64,000 nucleotides of DNA. It comes from Roseivirga echinicomitans. GTDB taxonomy: Bacteria; Bacteroidota; Bacteroidia; Cytophagales; Cyclobacteriaceae. Positions 16,611-24,940 of the stretch are shown here, piece by piece. The translations under genes and the position numbers were made by a program. The first letter of the stretch is position 1. Every line of letters starts with the position of its first letter. The DNA is taken from positions 186,001 to 250,000 of the forward strand of contig NZ_LRDB01000003.1 in the NCBI RefSeq assembly GCF_001592935.1. The letters run 5' to 3'. Below the pieces are notes generated by a model that worked only from the letters and a program-made list of their open reading frames with translations, was not told the DNA's origin and did not search any database.

Positions 16611-17225
16611 TTACTTAATATTCTTTAGATAGTGAGTCAGCTCACTGATATCAAATGTCACGCTCCATATCCCTCTCAAATCACCCATTTTATGATTTAG
16701 AGCATTGTCATTTGGGTACAATTCCTGTATGGATTTTAGTGTTTCTAGAGTAACCTGACTACCCACTTCACCATGACAGTTCAAACAAAGAGGACTATCT
16801 AATAAAATTGGCTTAGCATAAAGTATCTCGCTTTCATTAAGCACTTCCACTACTGGGCTTAAATCTCCACCCTTCTCCAGCGATTGTGCATACTTTTCAA
16901 GTATCACCCGTTCCACATCTGAGGGTTTGTCCTTCTGATTCCTAGCGCTAAGTGAAGCTCTTCTTATTGAAGCTTTAGGTACCGTTTTCAAGGTATCAAG
17001 AATAGGGTATGCGGCTACATTACAGAACTGCACGGCATAAGTAACCCCCTGCTCGGAGATTGCTTGTTTTAATTGTCCACCGAGTGTTTTTTGCGCCAAA
17101 GTCGAAATCTCATCGCCTTCAATATGCGCCAATGCTGTTAACTCATCTATAGATGCTGTAGAAGTACCTTTGTTATTTGTGCAGCCCATCACGATTAAAA
17201 CGAATGGAATTATTAGTAATCTCAT
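16611..17225 (-). CDS. DUF3365 (Tll0287-like) c-type haem lipoprotein
   Basis: A 204-residue lipoprotein with lipobox VMGC (Cys15). Residues about 45-200 match the DUF3365/Tll0287-like domain, a PAS-like haem-binding sensor or electron-transfer fold. A single haem c attachment site, C147-L-N-C150-H151, is clearly visible, so the protein must mature in the periplasm with covalent haem. It is divergent from the sulfide:quinone oxidoreductase gene and could pass electrons or sense redox state near it; that link is inference from position. A perfect GTAACA-N2-TGTTAC dyad lies 47-60 bp upstream of its start. Confidence 0.88.
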   Translation of the reverse strand: MRLLIIPFVLIVMGCTNNKGTSTASIDELTALAHIEGDEISTLAQKTLGGQLKQAISEQGVTYAVQFCNVAAYPILDTLKTVPKASIRRASLSARNQKDKPSDVERVILEKYAQSLEKGGDLSPVVEVLNESEILYAKPILLDSPLCLNCHGEVGSQVTLETLKSIQELYPNDNALNHKMGDLRGIWSVTFDISELTHYLKNIK

Positions 17226-17271
17226 AATCCTATCTTTTCAATAAAGTAAAACTAAATCAACAGACAGTTCT

Positions 17272-17285
17272 GTAACAAATGTTAC
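17272..17285. promoter_or_regulatory. CRP/FNR-like operator between DUF3365 and sqr
   Basis: GTAACAAATGTTAC has perfect 6-bp arms with a 2-bp centre, the geometry of CRP/FNR-family sites (the PrfA box is TTAACA-N2-TGTTAA). It lies in the divergent gap and could serve both genes. A weaker second copy, GTAACATTTGTATC, is at 17301-17314. Confidence 0.55.
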
Positions 17286-17362
17286 CCTTATTTCTTATAT
17301 GTAACATTTGTATCATAATACCATTACTACTTGCCTTAAACTTGTTCTATAAAAAGAGCAAC

Positions 17363-18820
17363 ATGTCTAAAATCGTAATATTAGGGTCGGGAATAGCGGG
17401 CCATACTGCCGCTTCCCATTTGAGAAGAAAGCTCTCAAAGAAACATGAAGTGCTGGTCGTTTCGCCAAACTGGAACTACCAATGGATCCCCTCAAATATT
17501 TGGGTGGGGATAGGAAGGATGCAACCAGAGCAGATCATCTTTCCATTGGAACCGCTCTACAAAAAGAAAGGCATCAACTTTAAGCAAGCTAAAGTTGTAT
17601 CATTCCATCCTGAAGGAGATGACAGTACCCTACCATACGTAGTTGTAGAGTATGTTTTTGGTGAACAGAAGGGGGAAACGGAGAAAGTCGCTTACGACTA
17701 CCTCATCAATGCAACAGGACCAAAACTAGCTTTTGACCTAACAGAAGGGCTTAACCCTGGTACAGATGATGTTTATTCGGTCTGTACCTATGATCATGCG
17801 CAGCATGCCGCAAGTGGATTGGAAAAGCTAATTGAAAAAGCAAAGAATTCTTCCTCCAAACTAAAAGTACTTATAGGAACAGGACATGCCAAAGCTACTT
17901 GTCAAGGAGCCGCTTTTGAATATATTCTCAATGTAGAACAGGAACTAAGAAGAAGAAAGGTACGAGATAAAGTATCCATAAAATGGATTACCAATGAGTC
18001 AACTTTAGGAGACTTTGGAATGGATGGAATGCTGCTATCTTATCAAGGAAAACCAATGAAATCAAGTGATATGGTAGAAATGGTTTTTCGAGATAGGGAA
18101 ATAGAATGGATTTTAGGAGCAGGTGTCAATAAAATAGATCAAGGAAAAGCCTTCTATGAAAATCTCGAAGGGGAGAAAAAAACCGAAGAATTTGATTTTG
18201 CCATGTTGATTCCAGCGTTTTCGGGTCATGGATTCAAAGCTTACGACCAGCAAGGAGGAGATATAACTCCTAAGCTTTTCAAAGGCTTTATGGTTGTAGA
18301 TGCCGACTATACCGTCAAGCCATACGAGGAATGGACAGTTCAAGATTGGCCAGAAACCTATCAGAACCCGAGCTATCCAAACATTTTCGCGCCAGGTATT
18401 GCCTTTGCTCCACCACATAGTATTTCTAGACCTAGAAAAAGCCCGAATGGAACAGAAATATTCCCTGCACCTCCAAGAACTGGGATGCCGTCAGGCATCA
18501 CTGCTAAACTGGTAGCGGATAATATTATCGACTCCATAAAGAGCGGGAAAGAGTCTTTACACCATAGAGGTTCTTTAGGAAATATGGGGGCAGCATGTAT
18601 TGCTTCCGCAGGTTATGGACTTATAACTGGTAGTGGTGTTAGTATCACTACTTTTCCAATTGTTCCAGATTATAAAAAATATGAAAAAACAGGCGGAAGG
18701 GATATTAAAAAGACATTTGGTGACATTGGGCTTGCCGGTCATTGGGTAAAACTTTCTTTACACTATGCATTTATTTACAAAGCCAAAATGAAACCATTTT
18801 GGTGGTTAATACCTGAATAA
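17363..18820 (+). CDS. sqr: Sulfide:quinone oxidoreductase family flavoprotein
   Basis: A 485-residue FAD enzyme that oxidises sulfide to sulfane sulfur and reduces membrane quinone. The ADP-binding motif is at the N-terminus (VILGSGIAGHTAA, residues 5-17) and a second dinucleotide motif near residue 171 (IGTGHAKATCQGAA). Three cysteines fit the redox set of the family: C141, C180 and C412. The C-terminal amphipathic region around 455-485 (HWVKLSLHYAFIYKAK, Trp-rich end) suits membrane association. I chose the ATG at 17363 over 17279, because the extra 28 residues would place a helix before the FAD fold and would overlap the regulatory dyads. It is divergent from the DUF3365 gene and followed by a 43-codon gene. 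Confidence 0.85.
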   Translation: MSKIVILGSGIAGHTAASHLRRKLSKKHEVLVVSPNWNYQWIPSNIWVGIGRMQPEQIIFPLEPLYKKKGINFKQAKVVSFHPEGDDSTLPYVVVEYVFGEQKGETEKVAYDYLINATGPKLAFDLTEGLNPGTDDVYSVCTYDHAQHAASGLEKLIEKAKNSSSKLKVLIGTGHAKATCQGAAFEYILNVEQELRRRKVRDKVSIKWITNESTLGDFGMDGMLLSYQGKPMKSSDMVEMVFRDREIEWILGAGVNKIDQGKAFYENLEGEKKTEEFDFAMLIPAFSGHGFKAYDQQGGDITPKLFKGFMVVDADYTVKPYEEWTVQDWPETYQNPSYPNIFAPGIAFAPPHSISRPRKSPNGTEIFPAPPRTGMPSGITAKLVADNIIDSIKSGKESLHHRGSLGNMGAACIASAGYGLITGSGVSITTFPIVPDYKKYEKTGGRDIKKTFGDIGLAGHWVKLSLHYAFIYKAKMKPFWWLIPE

Positions 18821-18827
18821 AAATACC

Positions 18828-18959
18828 ATGAAACAGAAAATCACAAAGTCCCAGAAAGCTTATATGCAAAACCCTATCATCCAATTTTTCAAGTTTATTT
18901 ATTTGAATGTTCGGATCATACGAATAGTAGCAGGCGGACACGGGGGTACTAGGAAGTAA
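18828..18959 (+). CDS. 43-residue basic protein ending GGHGGTRK
   Basis: A small open frame 7 bp after the sqr stop, too close for an independent promoter. It begins MKQKITKSQK, has a hydrophobic/aromatic core (IIQFFKFIYLNVRIIRIV, residues 17-34) and ends AGGHGGTRK. The composition suggests a short amphipathic or single-span membrane peptide with a basic start. I do not recognise a family. Tight spacing behind sqr, a clean ATG and an ordered composition favour a real gene; small size keeps confidence moderate. It might help anchor or assemble the oxidoreductase. Confidence 0.5.
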   Translation: MKQKITKSQKAYMQNPIIQFFKFIYLNVRIIRIVAGGHGGTRK

Positions 18960-19043
18960 TAATCTGTTCTAAAGAAAAAACGATTATCACCTCATTCTGA
19001 TAGACCCCAAATAACGGTCCATCAGTTGAAGTATATTAATCAT

Positions 19044-19079
19044 TTAATAATATGTGTCTTTCAAGTAGTTTGGAAAGAT
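19044..19079. repeat. Right copy of 36-bp direct repeat (functional hflX 3' end)
   Basis: This is the in-frame end of the intact hflX gene. Its partner at 15688-15723 has one substitution (silent in the hflX frame, a Tyr/Asn-region third base). The block between the copies carries the redox genes. Confidence 0.75.
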
Positions 19080-20243
19080 GGTCATGTGCTGCTTTTTCAC
19101 CTTCTCGAAAATCACTTCTCGCATTTCGGCAATATTCTCCTTTTTCTCAGCCGAAATAAACACAACGCTCTCACCTTCAGCATTTAGATAGGTTTTCTTC
19201 AGTCTTTCTAATGTCATTGGCGGATGTTCCATTTCCTCCTCTATTTCTGGATCTAAAGATTCAACCAGTTTGTCAATTTTATTAAACACAATAATTGTTG
19301 GTTTATCTGCTGCTCCAAGGTCTACCAAAGTTTGGTTTACCGTTTCCATTTGATCTTGAAAATAGGGGTGTGAAACATCTACCACGTGTAAAAGAATATC
19401 GGCTTCCCTTACCTCATCCAAAGTAGATTTAAAAGATTCGATTAAGTGTGTAGGAAGTTTTCTAATAAAACCTACCGTATCGGACAACAGGAAAGGAATA
19501 TCGTCAATGGCTATTTTTCTAACCGTGGAATCCACTGTCGCGAAAAGTTTATTTTCAGCCAACACCTCAGCTTTGGTCATTAAACGCATAAGGGTAGATT
19601 TACCCACGTTGGTGTACCCAACCAATGCTACACGCACAATGCTTGTTCTAGATTTTCGCTGAACTGCATTTTGCATTTCAATTTTCTCCAGTTTCTTTTT
19701 CAGCACATCAATCTGATTCCTGACAATCCTACGGTCGGTTTCTATTTCCATTTCACCAGCCCCGCCTCTTGTGCCAGTCCCTCCTCTTTGTCTTTCCAAG
19801 TGAGTCCACATTCTGGTTAATCGAGGCAATAAATATTTAGATCTCGCCAGTTCAACCTGAGTTTTAGCTTGGGCTGTTTGTGCACGATAAAGAAAGATAT
19901 CTAGGATGAGTAAACTACGGTCGTAGATTTTAACCTCTAGTTCCTTTTCTAAATTTCGTAACTGTGAAGGAGAAAGGTCATCATCAAAAATAATTGTTTT
20001 AACGCCTTCAGCTATAATGTAAGTTTTAATCTCTTCGAGCTTACCCTTACCCACAAAAGTCTTTACCTCTGGCCTTTCCATCCTTTGTGTAAATGACTTC
20101 ACAACTTCAAGACCAAGCGTTTCGGCCAAGAAGGCCAATTCGTCCAAATACTCCATTACCTTTTCTTCGGGCTGGCCTTTAGTGATGAGCGCGACCATCA
20201 CTGCTGTTTTTTCGTCCGTATCCGTTGTTAAATATCCTCCCAT
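19044..20243 (-). CDS. hflX: GTPase HflX, ribosome-associated
   Basis: A 399-residue GTPase that binds the large ribosomal subunit and can rescue stalled ribosomes after stress. N-terminal HflX domain (about 15-190) contains the KTFVGKGKLEEI motif and the RTAQAKTQVELARSKYLLPRLT helix region; a Gly-rich RGGTGTRGGAGEME segment near 153-167 follows. The G domain shows G1 GYTNVGKST (about 209-217), G3 DTVG, and G4 NKID. Length is typical. The last 11 codons are duplicated 3.3 kb downstream, consistent with insertion of foreign DNA at this gene end that restored the coding sequence. Nothing in the protein looks damaged. Confidence 0.95.
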   Translation of the reverse strand: MGGYLTTDTDEKTAVMVALITKGQPEEKVMEYLDELAFLAETLGLEVVKSFTQRMERPEVKTFVGKGKLEEIKTYIIAEGVKTIIFDDDLSPSQLRNLEKELEVKIYDRSLLILDIFLYRAQTAQAKTQVELARSKYLLPRLTRMWTHLERQRGGTGTRGGAGEMEIETDRRIVRNQIDVLKKKLEKIEMQNAVQRKSRTSIVRVALVGYTNVGKSTLMRLMTKAEVLAENKLFATVDSTVRKIAIDDIPFLLSDTVGFIRKLPTHLIESFKSTLDEVREADILLHVVDVSHPYFQDQMETVNQTLVDLGAADKPTIIVFNKIDKLVESLDPEIEEEMEHPPMTLERLKKTYLNAEGESVVFISAEKKENIAEMREVIFEKVKKQHMTIFPNYLKDTYY

Positions 20244-20354
20244 AAAGCATCAAAATTACTACTTATCGAAGCCATTTCTAAATTCAACCCAGAAATTGCG
20301 TCATGAAACTAAAAAGTATAAACACCATTTAAGGGTATAATAGTTTTGTAGTGC

Positions 20355-20388
20355 CTTATCGTTTGATAAGAAAGCTTAACGGCTTAAG
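20355..20388 (+). promoter_or_regulatory. Two tandem short hairpins in the rfbC leader
   Basis: CTTATC-GTTT-GATAAG (20355-20370) is followed by CTTAA-CGGC-TTAAG (20375-20388). They lie between a TAGTTTTG -7-like element (20341-20348) and the rfbC ATG. Neither has a T-run. They could be RNA stability or regulatory structures. Confidence 0.3.
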
Positions 20389-20409
20389 TTTGAAAGGAAT
20401 TTTTTAGCA

Positions 20410-20955
20410 ATGAAAATTATAGAAACAGGCTTTAATGGCCTTTACGAAATTGAGTCTACCGTGTTTGGAGATGACCGAGGTTATTTTTTTGAATCGTATC
20501 GAAAAAAGGCTTTTGAGGACCTCGGAATACAAACTGACTTTGTTCAAGATAACGAATCGTTTTCCGTGAAAGGCACATTACGTGGACTTCACTTCCAAAG
20601 TGAGCCTTATGCCCAAGCAAAACTCGTAAGAGTAGCCTTAGGCAAAGTAATGGATGTGGCAGTAGACCTAAGGCCTAACTCCCCTACTTTCGGTAAGCAT
20701 CATACCGTAATTCTAGATGCAAAAAGACATAACCTATTCCTTGTACCAGCTGGTTTCGCTCATGGCTTCTTAGCTTTGGAGGACAGTGTTTTTTCATACA
20801 AGTGTACTAACTACTACAATAAAGCATCTGAAGGGGGTATTTTATGGAATGATCCAGAGCTAAATATCGACTGGCAAATAGAAAACCCAATCGTGTCTGA
20901 AAAGGATAAACTTTTACCTAATTTTGTAGCCTATAAAAACGCTCCTCTATTTTGA
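20410..20955 (+). CDS. rfbC: dTDP-4-dehydrorhamnose 3,5-epimerase
   Basis: A 181-residue cupin enzyme of the dTDP-L-rhamnose pathway, epimerising dTDP-4-keto-6-deoxyglucose at C3 and C5. The family motifs are visible: RGYFFESYR near residue 22, GTLRGLHFQ near 56-64 with the catalytic His, DVAVDLRPNSPTFGKH near 82-97, and FAHGFLAL near 116. Length is normal. No rfbA, rfbB or rfbD is adjacent, so the rest of the rhamnose pathway must be elsewhere. The stop overlaps the TTG start of the PHP phosphatase gene (TTGA), a hint of translational coupling between sugar supply and capsule control. Confidence 0.93.
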   Translation: MKIIETGFNGLYEIESTVFGDDRGYFFESYRKKAFEDLGIQTDFVQDNESFSVKGTLRGLHFQSEPYAQAKLVRVALGKVMDVAVDLRPNSPTFGKHHTVILDAKRHNLFLVPAGFAHGFLALEDSVFSYKCTNYYNKASEGGILWNDPELNIDWQIENPIVSEKDKLLPNFVAYKNAPLF

Positions 20956-21692
20956 GTATACTTTCTTTTTTAAAGCCAAAGGATACTTCTCCCGCCTCTG
21001 TTTTACCTATTAAAACAGACATCCATTCGCATTTAATTCCTGCGATCGATGACGGTGTGCAGTCTATTGAAGAATCGTTAACGGTTTTACGCGAAATGGA
21101 AGCCCTAGGCTATGAGAAGGTAATTACTACTCCTCACTCTATGCCAGGCACTTACGACAACTCGCCTGAGAATATTTATGCTGGGTTGGAAGTCATGCGT
21201 GAAGCAATCAAGAAAGAAGGCATCAATATTCAGTTAGAGGCCGCCACAGAATATTACCTCGATGAATCGTTCGTAGAGCTAATAGACTCAGGGGCTCCAT
21301 TAATGACTTTCGGCAATAAGCACGTTTTGTTCGAAACTCCGTTTATGAACATGCCACCCCAACTGAAAGAGGTCACCTTCAAGCTGAGTTTAAAAGGATA
21401 TAAACCTGTTTTCGCCCATCCAGAACGCTATTTATACTTAATGCAAAGTGAATATTTACTGGATGAATTGATTGATAGAAATGTAATTCTACAGTTGAAC
21501 ATCATAGCACTTACTGGTTGTTATTCTAAACCGGTGCAAAAGTTTGCTGAAAAGCTCATTGACATGAAAGCTGTGAAATTAGTAGGTACCGATTGTCACA
21601 ATATGGGCCACATTGACCTCTTGAAAGAAGCGGTAAAAACAAAGTACTTTAAAAAATTAATGGACTTAGATCTTCTAAATAATTCCCTTTAG
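20952..21692 (+). CDS. PHP-family tyrosine-protein phosphatase (CpsB/YwqE-like)
   Basis: A 246-residue PHP metallophosphatase of the CpsB/YwqE group, which dephosphorylates tyrosine kinases that control polysaccharide export. Metal-binding motifs are visible: DIHSHLIPAIDDG near residues 23-35, TTPHS near 60, FAHPERY near 154 and GTDCHNMGH near 214. The start is a TTG that overlaps the rfbC stop. A partner BY-kinase is not in this window, but an extracellular polysaccharide locus begins 25 kb downstream. It is cytosolic (no signal peptide). An alternative function as a general PHP phosphoesterase is possible. Confidence 0.88.
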   Translation: MSILSFLKPKDTSPASVLPIKTDIHSHLIPAIDDGVQSIEESLTVLREMEALGYEKVITTPHSMPGTYDNSPENIYAGLEVMREAIKKEGINIQLEAATEYYLDESFVELIDSGAPLMTFGNKHVLFETPFMNMPPQLKEVTFKLSLKGYKPVFAHPERYLYLMQSEYLLDELIDRNVILQLNIIALTGCYSKPVQKFAEKLIDMKAVKLVGTDCHNMGHIDLLKEAVKTKYFKKLMDLDLLNNSL

Positions 21693-21696
21693 AGTT

Positions 21697-22677
21697 ATGG
21701 TTTTTGTTACTGGCGCTACGGGCTTACTCGGTAGCTTTATTTGTAGAGAACTTATTAAAAATGGTCAGTCCATTCGGGCTGTCAAACGCGGAAGCAGCCA
21801 ACTGACTTTGATCGAAGATATTGTTGACCAAATTGAATGGGTGGATGGTGACATGAACGACACCACATTTCTGTTCGAAGCACTGGAAGGTATTGACGGA
21901 GTAATTCATGGGGCTGCGATTATTTCCTTTGATAAAAGAGATGAGGATCGAATGTACAAAACCAATGTACAAGGCACTGCCGATCTGGTAAACGCTTGTC
22001 TAAAAGCTGAAGTGAAAAACTTTGTGCAAATAAGCTCTGTGGCGGCCTTGGGTAGAAAGCCTGGACAGAAATTTATTGACGAAAAAGACAAATGGGAAGG
22101 CACAGAATACGACTCCATCTATGCACGATCTAAATACTTACAAGAGTTAGAAGTTTGGCGCGGTGCTCAAGAGGGCTTGAATGTAAAAATTGTAAACCCT
22201 ACTGTAGTATTAAGCCCTGGGCTTTGGGGCAGCGGAAGCACTTCGGTTTTTAAATACGCTTACGATAGCAAAACATTCCACCCTGAAGGCACCATTAATT
22301 TTGTGGACGTTCGTGATGTAGCTGAAATCTGTATTAAACTACTTGGTTCTGACGTTCAAAACGAAAGGTTCGTACTTAATGCAGGTACAAAAGAGTTTAG
22401 AGATTTCTTTGCCGAAGTAGCCAGCCGTTTTGGTAAAAAACCACCTTCTAAACCAGTTCCTTACTGGATGCTCAAAGTAGCTGTAAAATTAGAGTTCGTA
22501 CGTTCTAGAATAATGCGCCAAAGTGCATTAATCACAAGCGATACGGCTAAGCTGTCGCGTATGCATTATCACTTCAAAAATGATAAAGTAAAAAAAGCTT
22601 TAAACTTTGAGTTCCGGCCTGTGAACGAAACTCTAGACTGGAGCGTTAGAGAACTTAAATCCATGCACAACCTTTAA
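21697..22677 (+). CDS. NAD-dependent epimerase/dehydratase family (extended SDR)
   Basis: A 326-residue extended short-chain dehydrogenase. It starts directly with the Rossmann nucleotide motif VTGATGLLGSFI (residues 4-15); the catalytic YxxxK is visible as YARSK near residue 142, with an upstream ISSVAALG serine segment. The family covers sugar epimerases, dihydroflavonol-reductase-like enzymes and 3-beta-hydroxysteroid dehydrogenases; the DFR-like branch with the ASxSVAALG pattern is the closest. The substrate cannot be fixed. It lies 4 bp after the PHP phosphatase stop, probably in the same transcript. Confidence 0.85.
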   Translation: MVFVTGATGLLGSFICRELIKNGQSIRAVKRGSSQLTLIEDIVDQIEWVDGDMNDTTFLFEALEGIDGVIHGAAIISFDKRDEDRMYKTNVQGTADLVNACLKAEVKNFVQISSVAALGRKPGQKFIDEKDKWEGTEYDSIYARSKYLQELEVWRGAQEGLNVKIVNPTVVLSPGLWGSGSTSVFKYAYDSKTFHPEGTINFVDVRDVAEICIKLLGSDVQNERFVLNAGTKEFRDFFAEVASRFGKKPPSKPVPYWMLKVAVKLEFVRSRIMRQSALITSDTAKLSRMHYHFKNDKVKKALNFEFRPVNETLDWSVRELKSMHNL

Positions 22678-22772
22678 AAAACAGGGCTATAAACAGATCA
22701 GGAAAAAAAAGACAAGGCCATATAGTTTGCCATTCATTTATTCCTTACTTTGAATAAACCTTTCGAAAATAG

Positions 22773-24176
22773 ATGCAAGAAGACTATCCTAGCAGAGAAG
22801 AGGAACGTGGGCTGATCAAGAAATTCGAGGAGCAACTCAAGCAAAAGACATATAATTTTTTCGATATCACTGAATACGAAACGATTATTCAGTATTACAT
22901 CGATCACCTTCAATTTGGCAAGGGCTTAAAAGCATGCAAGCTAGCCATTGATCAATTCCCGTTTTCTCAAGAAATAAGCTTGCTCATGTCGCAGTGCTAC
23001 ATTGGTAAAGAAAATTATCAAGAAGCCCTTAGAGTGATTGATGAAGCTCAAAATTTGCATCCGAATGATGTAGAATTGAACACCGTGAAAGGAACAATTT
23101 ATTCCTTTTTAGGTGAGTATAAAAAAGCAGTTGAACTTTTGCTCGGCACATTGGATTATGCCGAAGACAAATCAGAAGTATATTATAATGTGGGCCTTAC
23201 CTACCAAACCAATTCCAAATTTGAAGAGGCAATTGGTCATTATAAAAAGGCCATTGAGCTCAACTTAAATCACGAAAACGCACTTTATGAGCTTGCCTAT
23301 TGCCTAGATGTGACGGGCAAACTGGAAGACAGCGTTGATTATTATAAGCAGTTTATCGATCAAGACCCTTATTCTACCTACGCATGGTATAATTTGGGAA
23401 TCGTATTAAACAAGCTCGAACGCTATGAAGAAGCGATAAAAGCTTACGATTATGCTTTGGTCATTGACGACACATTTTCATCGGCTTGGTTCAACATGGG
23501 TAATTCCTACATGAACATTGACAAGTATGACGAGGCGCTAGAAGCATATAAGAATACGCTAACGAATGAAGGCCCCTCAGCTGAAACCTACTGCTGTATT
23601 GGCACCTCTTATGAAAAACTCGAGCAATACGAGTTGGCCATGAAGTATTACCGAAAATCCACAAAGCTTGATCAATTTTATGAAGATGCTTGGTATGGAA
23701 TAGGTTGTTGCTTGTCTGAACAAGACAAGTACTATGAGGCCATTCATTTCTTTAACAAAGCACTTAAGTTAGACCCAGAAAACGCGAACTATTGGCTGGC
23801 TATAGCTGATGCCGAACAGCATGTAGGCAATATCGTTTCAAGTTTTGAAGCCTATCAAGAGGCTGCTATGCTTGAACCCAACAACGAAATGATTTGGCTG
23901 GATTGGTCGCTCATTCATTACGAACAAGGAGAGCACATAAAAGCCATCGAATTGATTGATAGGGCTTTGGAGGAACTTCCAGAACATTCTGACTTAATGT
24001 ATCGAATGGTAGTTTACCAAATATCGGCAGGTAGATACAAAGAAGCCTTTGCTTATCTAGAAAATGCTTTAATTTTGGACTTTGAAAATCACGAAGTGCT
24101 TTTTGATTTCTTTCCTAAAATTGAAACCCAAAAAGCATTATACAAGATCATTGATCAGCACCGAAATAAAATTTAA
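22773..24176 (+). CDS. Tetratricopeptide repeat protein
   Basis: A 467-residue protein made almost entirely of TPR units. From about residue 55 on, 34-residue repeats follow one another, for example AIGHYKKAIELNLNHENALYELAYCLDVTG and AIKAYDYALVIDDTFSSAWFNMGN-type segments; I estimate about ten to eleven. It has no signal peptide, so it should be a cytosolic scaffold for protein interactions. Large TPR proteins of this type are common in Bacteroidetes, often with no known partner. The stop directly abuts the start of the phosphosulfolactate synthase-like gene, indicating an operon. Confidence 0.9.
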   Translation: MQEDYPSREEERGLIKKFEEQLKQKTYNFFDITEYETIIQYYIDHLQFGKGLKACKLAIDQFPFSQEISLLMSQCYIGKENYQEALRVIDEAQNLHPNDVELNTVKGTIYSFLGEYKKAVELLLGTLDYAEDKSEVYYNVGLTYQTNSKFEEAIGHYKKAIELNLNHENALYELAYCLDVTGKLEDSVDYYKQFIDQDPYSTYAWYNLGIVLNKLERYEEAIKAYDYALVIDDTFSSAWFNMGNSYMNIDKYDEALEAYKNTLTNEGPSAETYCCIGTSYEKLEQYELAMKYYRKSTKLDQFYEDAWYGIGCCLSEQDKYYEAIHFFNKALKLDPENANYWLAIADAEQHVGNIVSSFEAYQEAAMLEPNNEMIWLDWSLIHYEQGEHIKAIELIDRALEELPEHSDLMYRMVVYQISAGRYKEAFAYLENALILDFENHEVLFDFFPKIETQKALYKIIDQHRNKI

Positions 24177-24938
24177 ATGCACTACTTTTTAGATAACCTG
24201 CCCGAAAGGACACAGAAACCAAGAGAAAAAGGCTTCACCATGGTCATGGACAAGGGCCTAAGTGTTAGACAAGCGGAAGATTTCCTTAGCGTTAGCGCTA
24301 ACCATGTAGACATTATTAAGTTAGGCTGGGCTACCTCGTACGTAACGGCTGGCCTGGAAGACAAGCTTAATGTGTTCAGAGCTGCTGGAATCCCTTTTTA
24401 TTTTGGAGGTACGCTTTTCGAAGCCTTTGCTGTTCGCAATAAATTTGACGACTACAGGAAATTACTAGATAAATTTCAGGTCCCGTTTGCTGAAGTATCT
24501 GACGGTTCATTGGATATGGACCACGATAAGAAGTGTGAATACATTACTGAGTTATCGAAACAAGTGACTGTGCTTTCAGAAGTTGGTTCTAAGGACGAGG
24601 AAAAAATCATTCCTCCATACAAATGGATCGAACTGATGCAAAAAGAACTAGATGCCGGTGCTTGGAAAGTAATTGGCGAAGCGCGTGAAGGCGGAAACGT
24701 TGGTCTTTTTAGGTCTAGCGGAGAAGTTCGTTCAGGCTTAGTTCAAGAAATTCTAACCAAAATTCCTTTTGAAAAAATCATTTGGGAAGCCCCACAAAAA
24801 GCACAGCAAGTTTATTTTATTAAGCTGGTTGGCGCCAATGTAAACCTTGGTAACATTGCGCCAGAGGAGTTAATCCCACTAGAAACCATTCGTTTAGGTT
24901 TAAGAGGAGATACTTTCAGCCACTTTCTGGACAAGTAA
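24177..24938 (+). CDS. Phosphosulfolactate synthase (ComA family)
   Basis: A 253-residue TIM-barrel enzyme of the ComA family, which adds sulfite to phosphoenolpyruvate to make phosphosulfolactate. Family motifs are visible: KGFTMVMDKGL near residue 20, DIIKLGWATSY near 45-55 with the conserved lysine, YFGGTLFEAF near 78, EVSDGSLDM near 103 and EAREGGNVGLF near 166. In methanogens this starts coenzyme M synthesis and in Bacillus it leads to sulfolactate. In a Bacteroidota species coenzyme M is not expected; a sulfonate such as sulfolactate or a sulfonolipid precursor is a reasonable inference. It abuts the TPR gene with no gap and is 2 bp from the DUF368 gene. Confidence 0.87.
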   Translation: MHYFLDNLPERTQKPREKGFTMVMDKGLSVRQAEDFLSVSANHVDIIKLGWATSYVTAGLEDKLNVFRAAGIPFYFGGTLFEAFAVRNKFDDYRKLLDKFQVPFAEVSDGSLDMDHDKKCEYITELSKQVTVLSEVGSKDEEKIIPPYKWIELMQKELDAGAWKVIGEAREGGNVGLFRSSGEVRSGLVQEILTKIPFEKIIWEAPQKAQQVYFIKLVGANVNLGNIAPEELIPLETIRLGLRGDTFSHFLDK

Positions 24939-24940
24939 GA

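Noticed and set aside
17279-17362. Longer sqr start at 17279
   Set aside because: It would add a hydrophobic helix before the FAD fold and overlap two regulatory dyads; the ATG at 17363 gives the normal flavoprotein start.
20341-20400. JUMPstart/ops-like element before rfbC
   Set aside because: No GGCGGTAG core is present; only short hairpins are visible.
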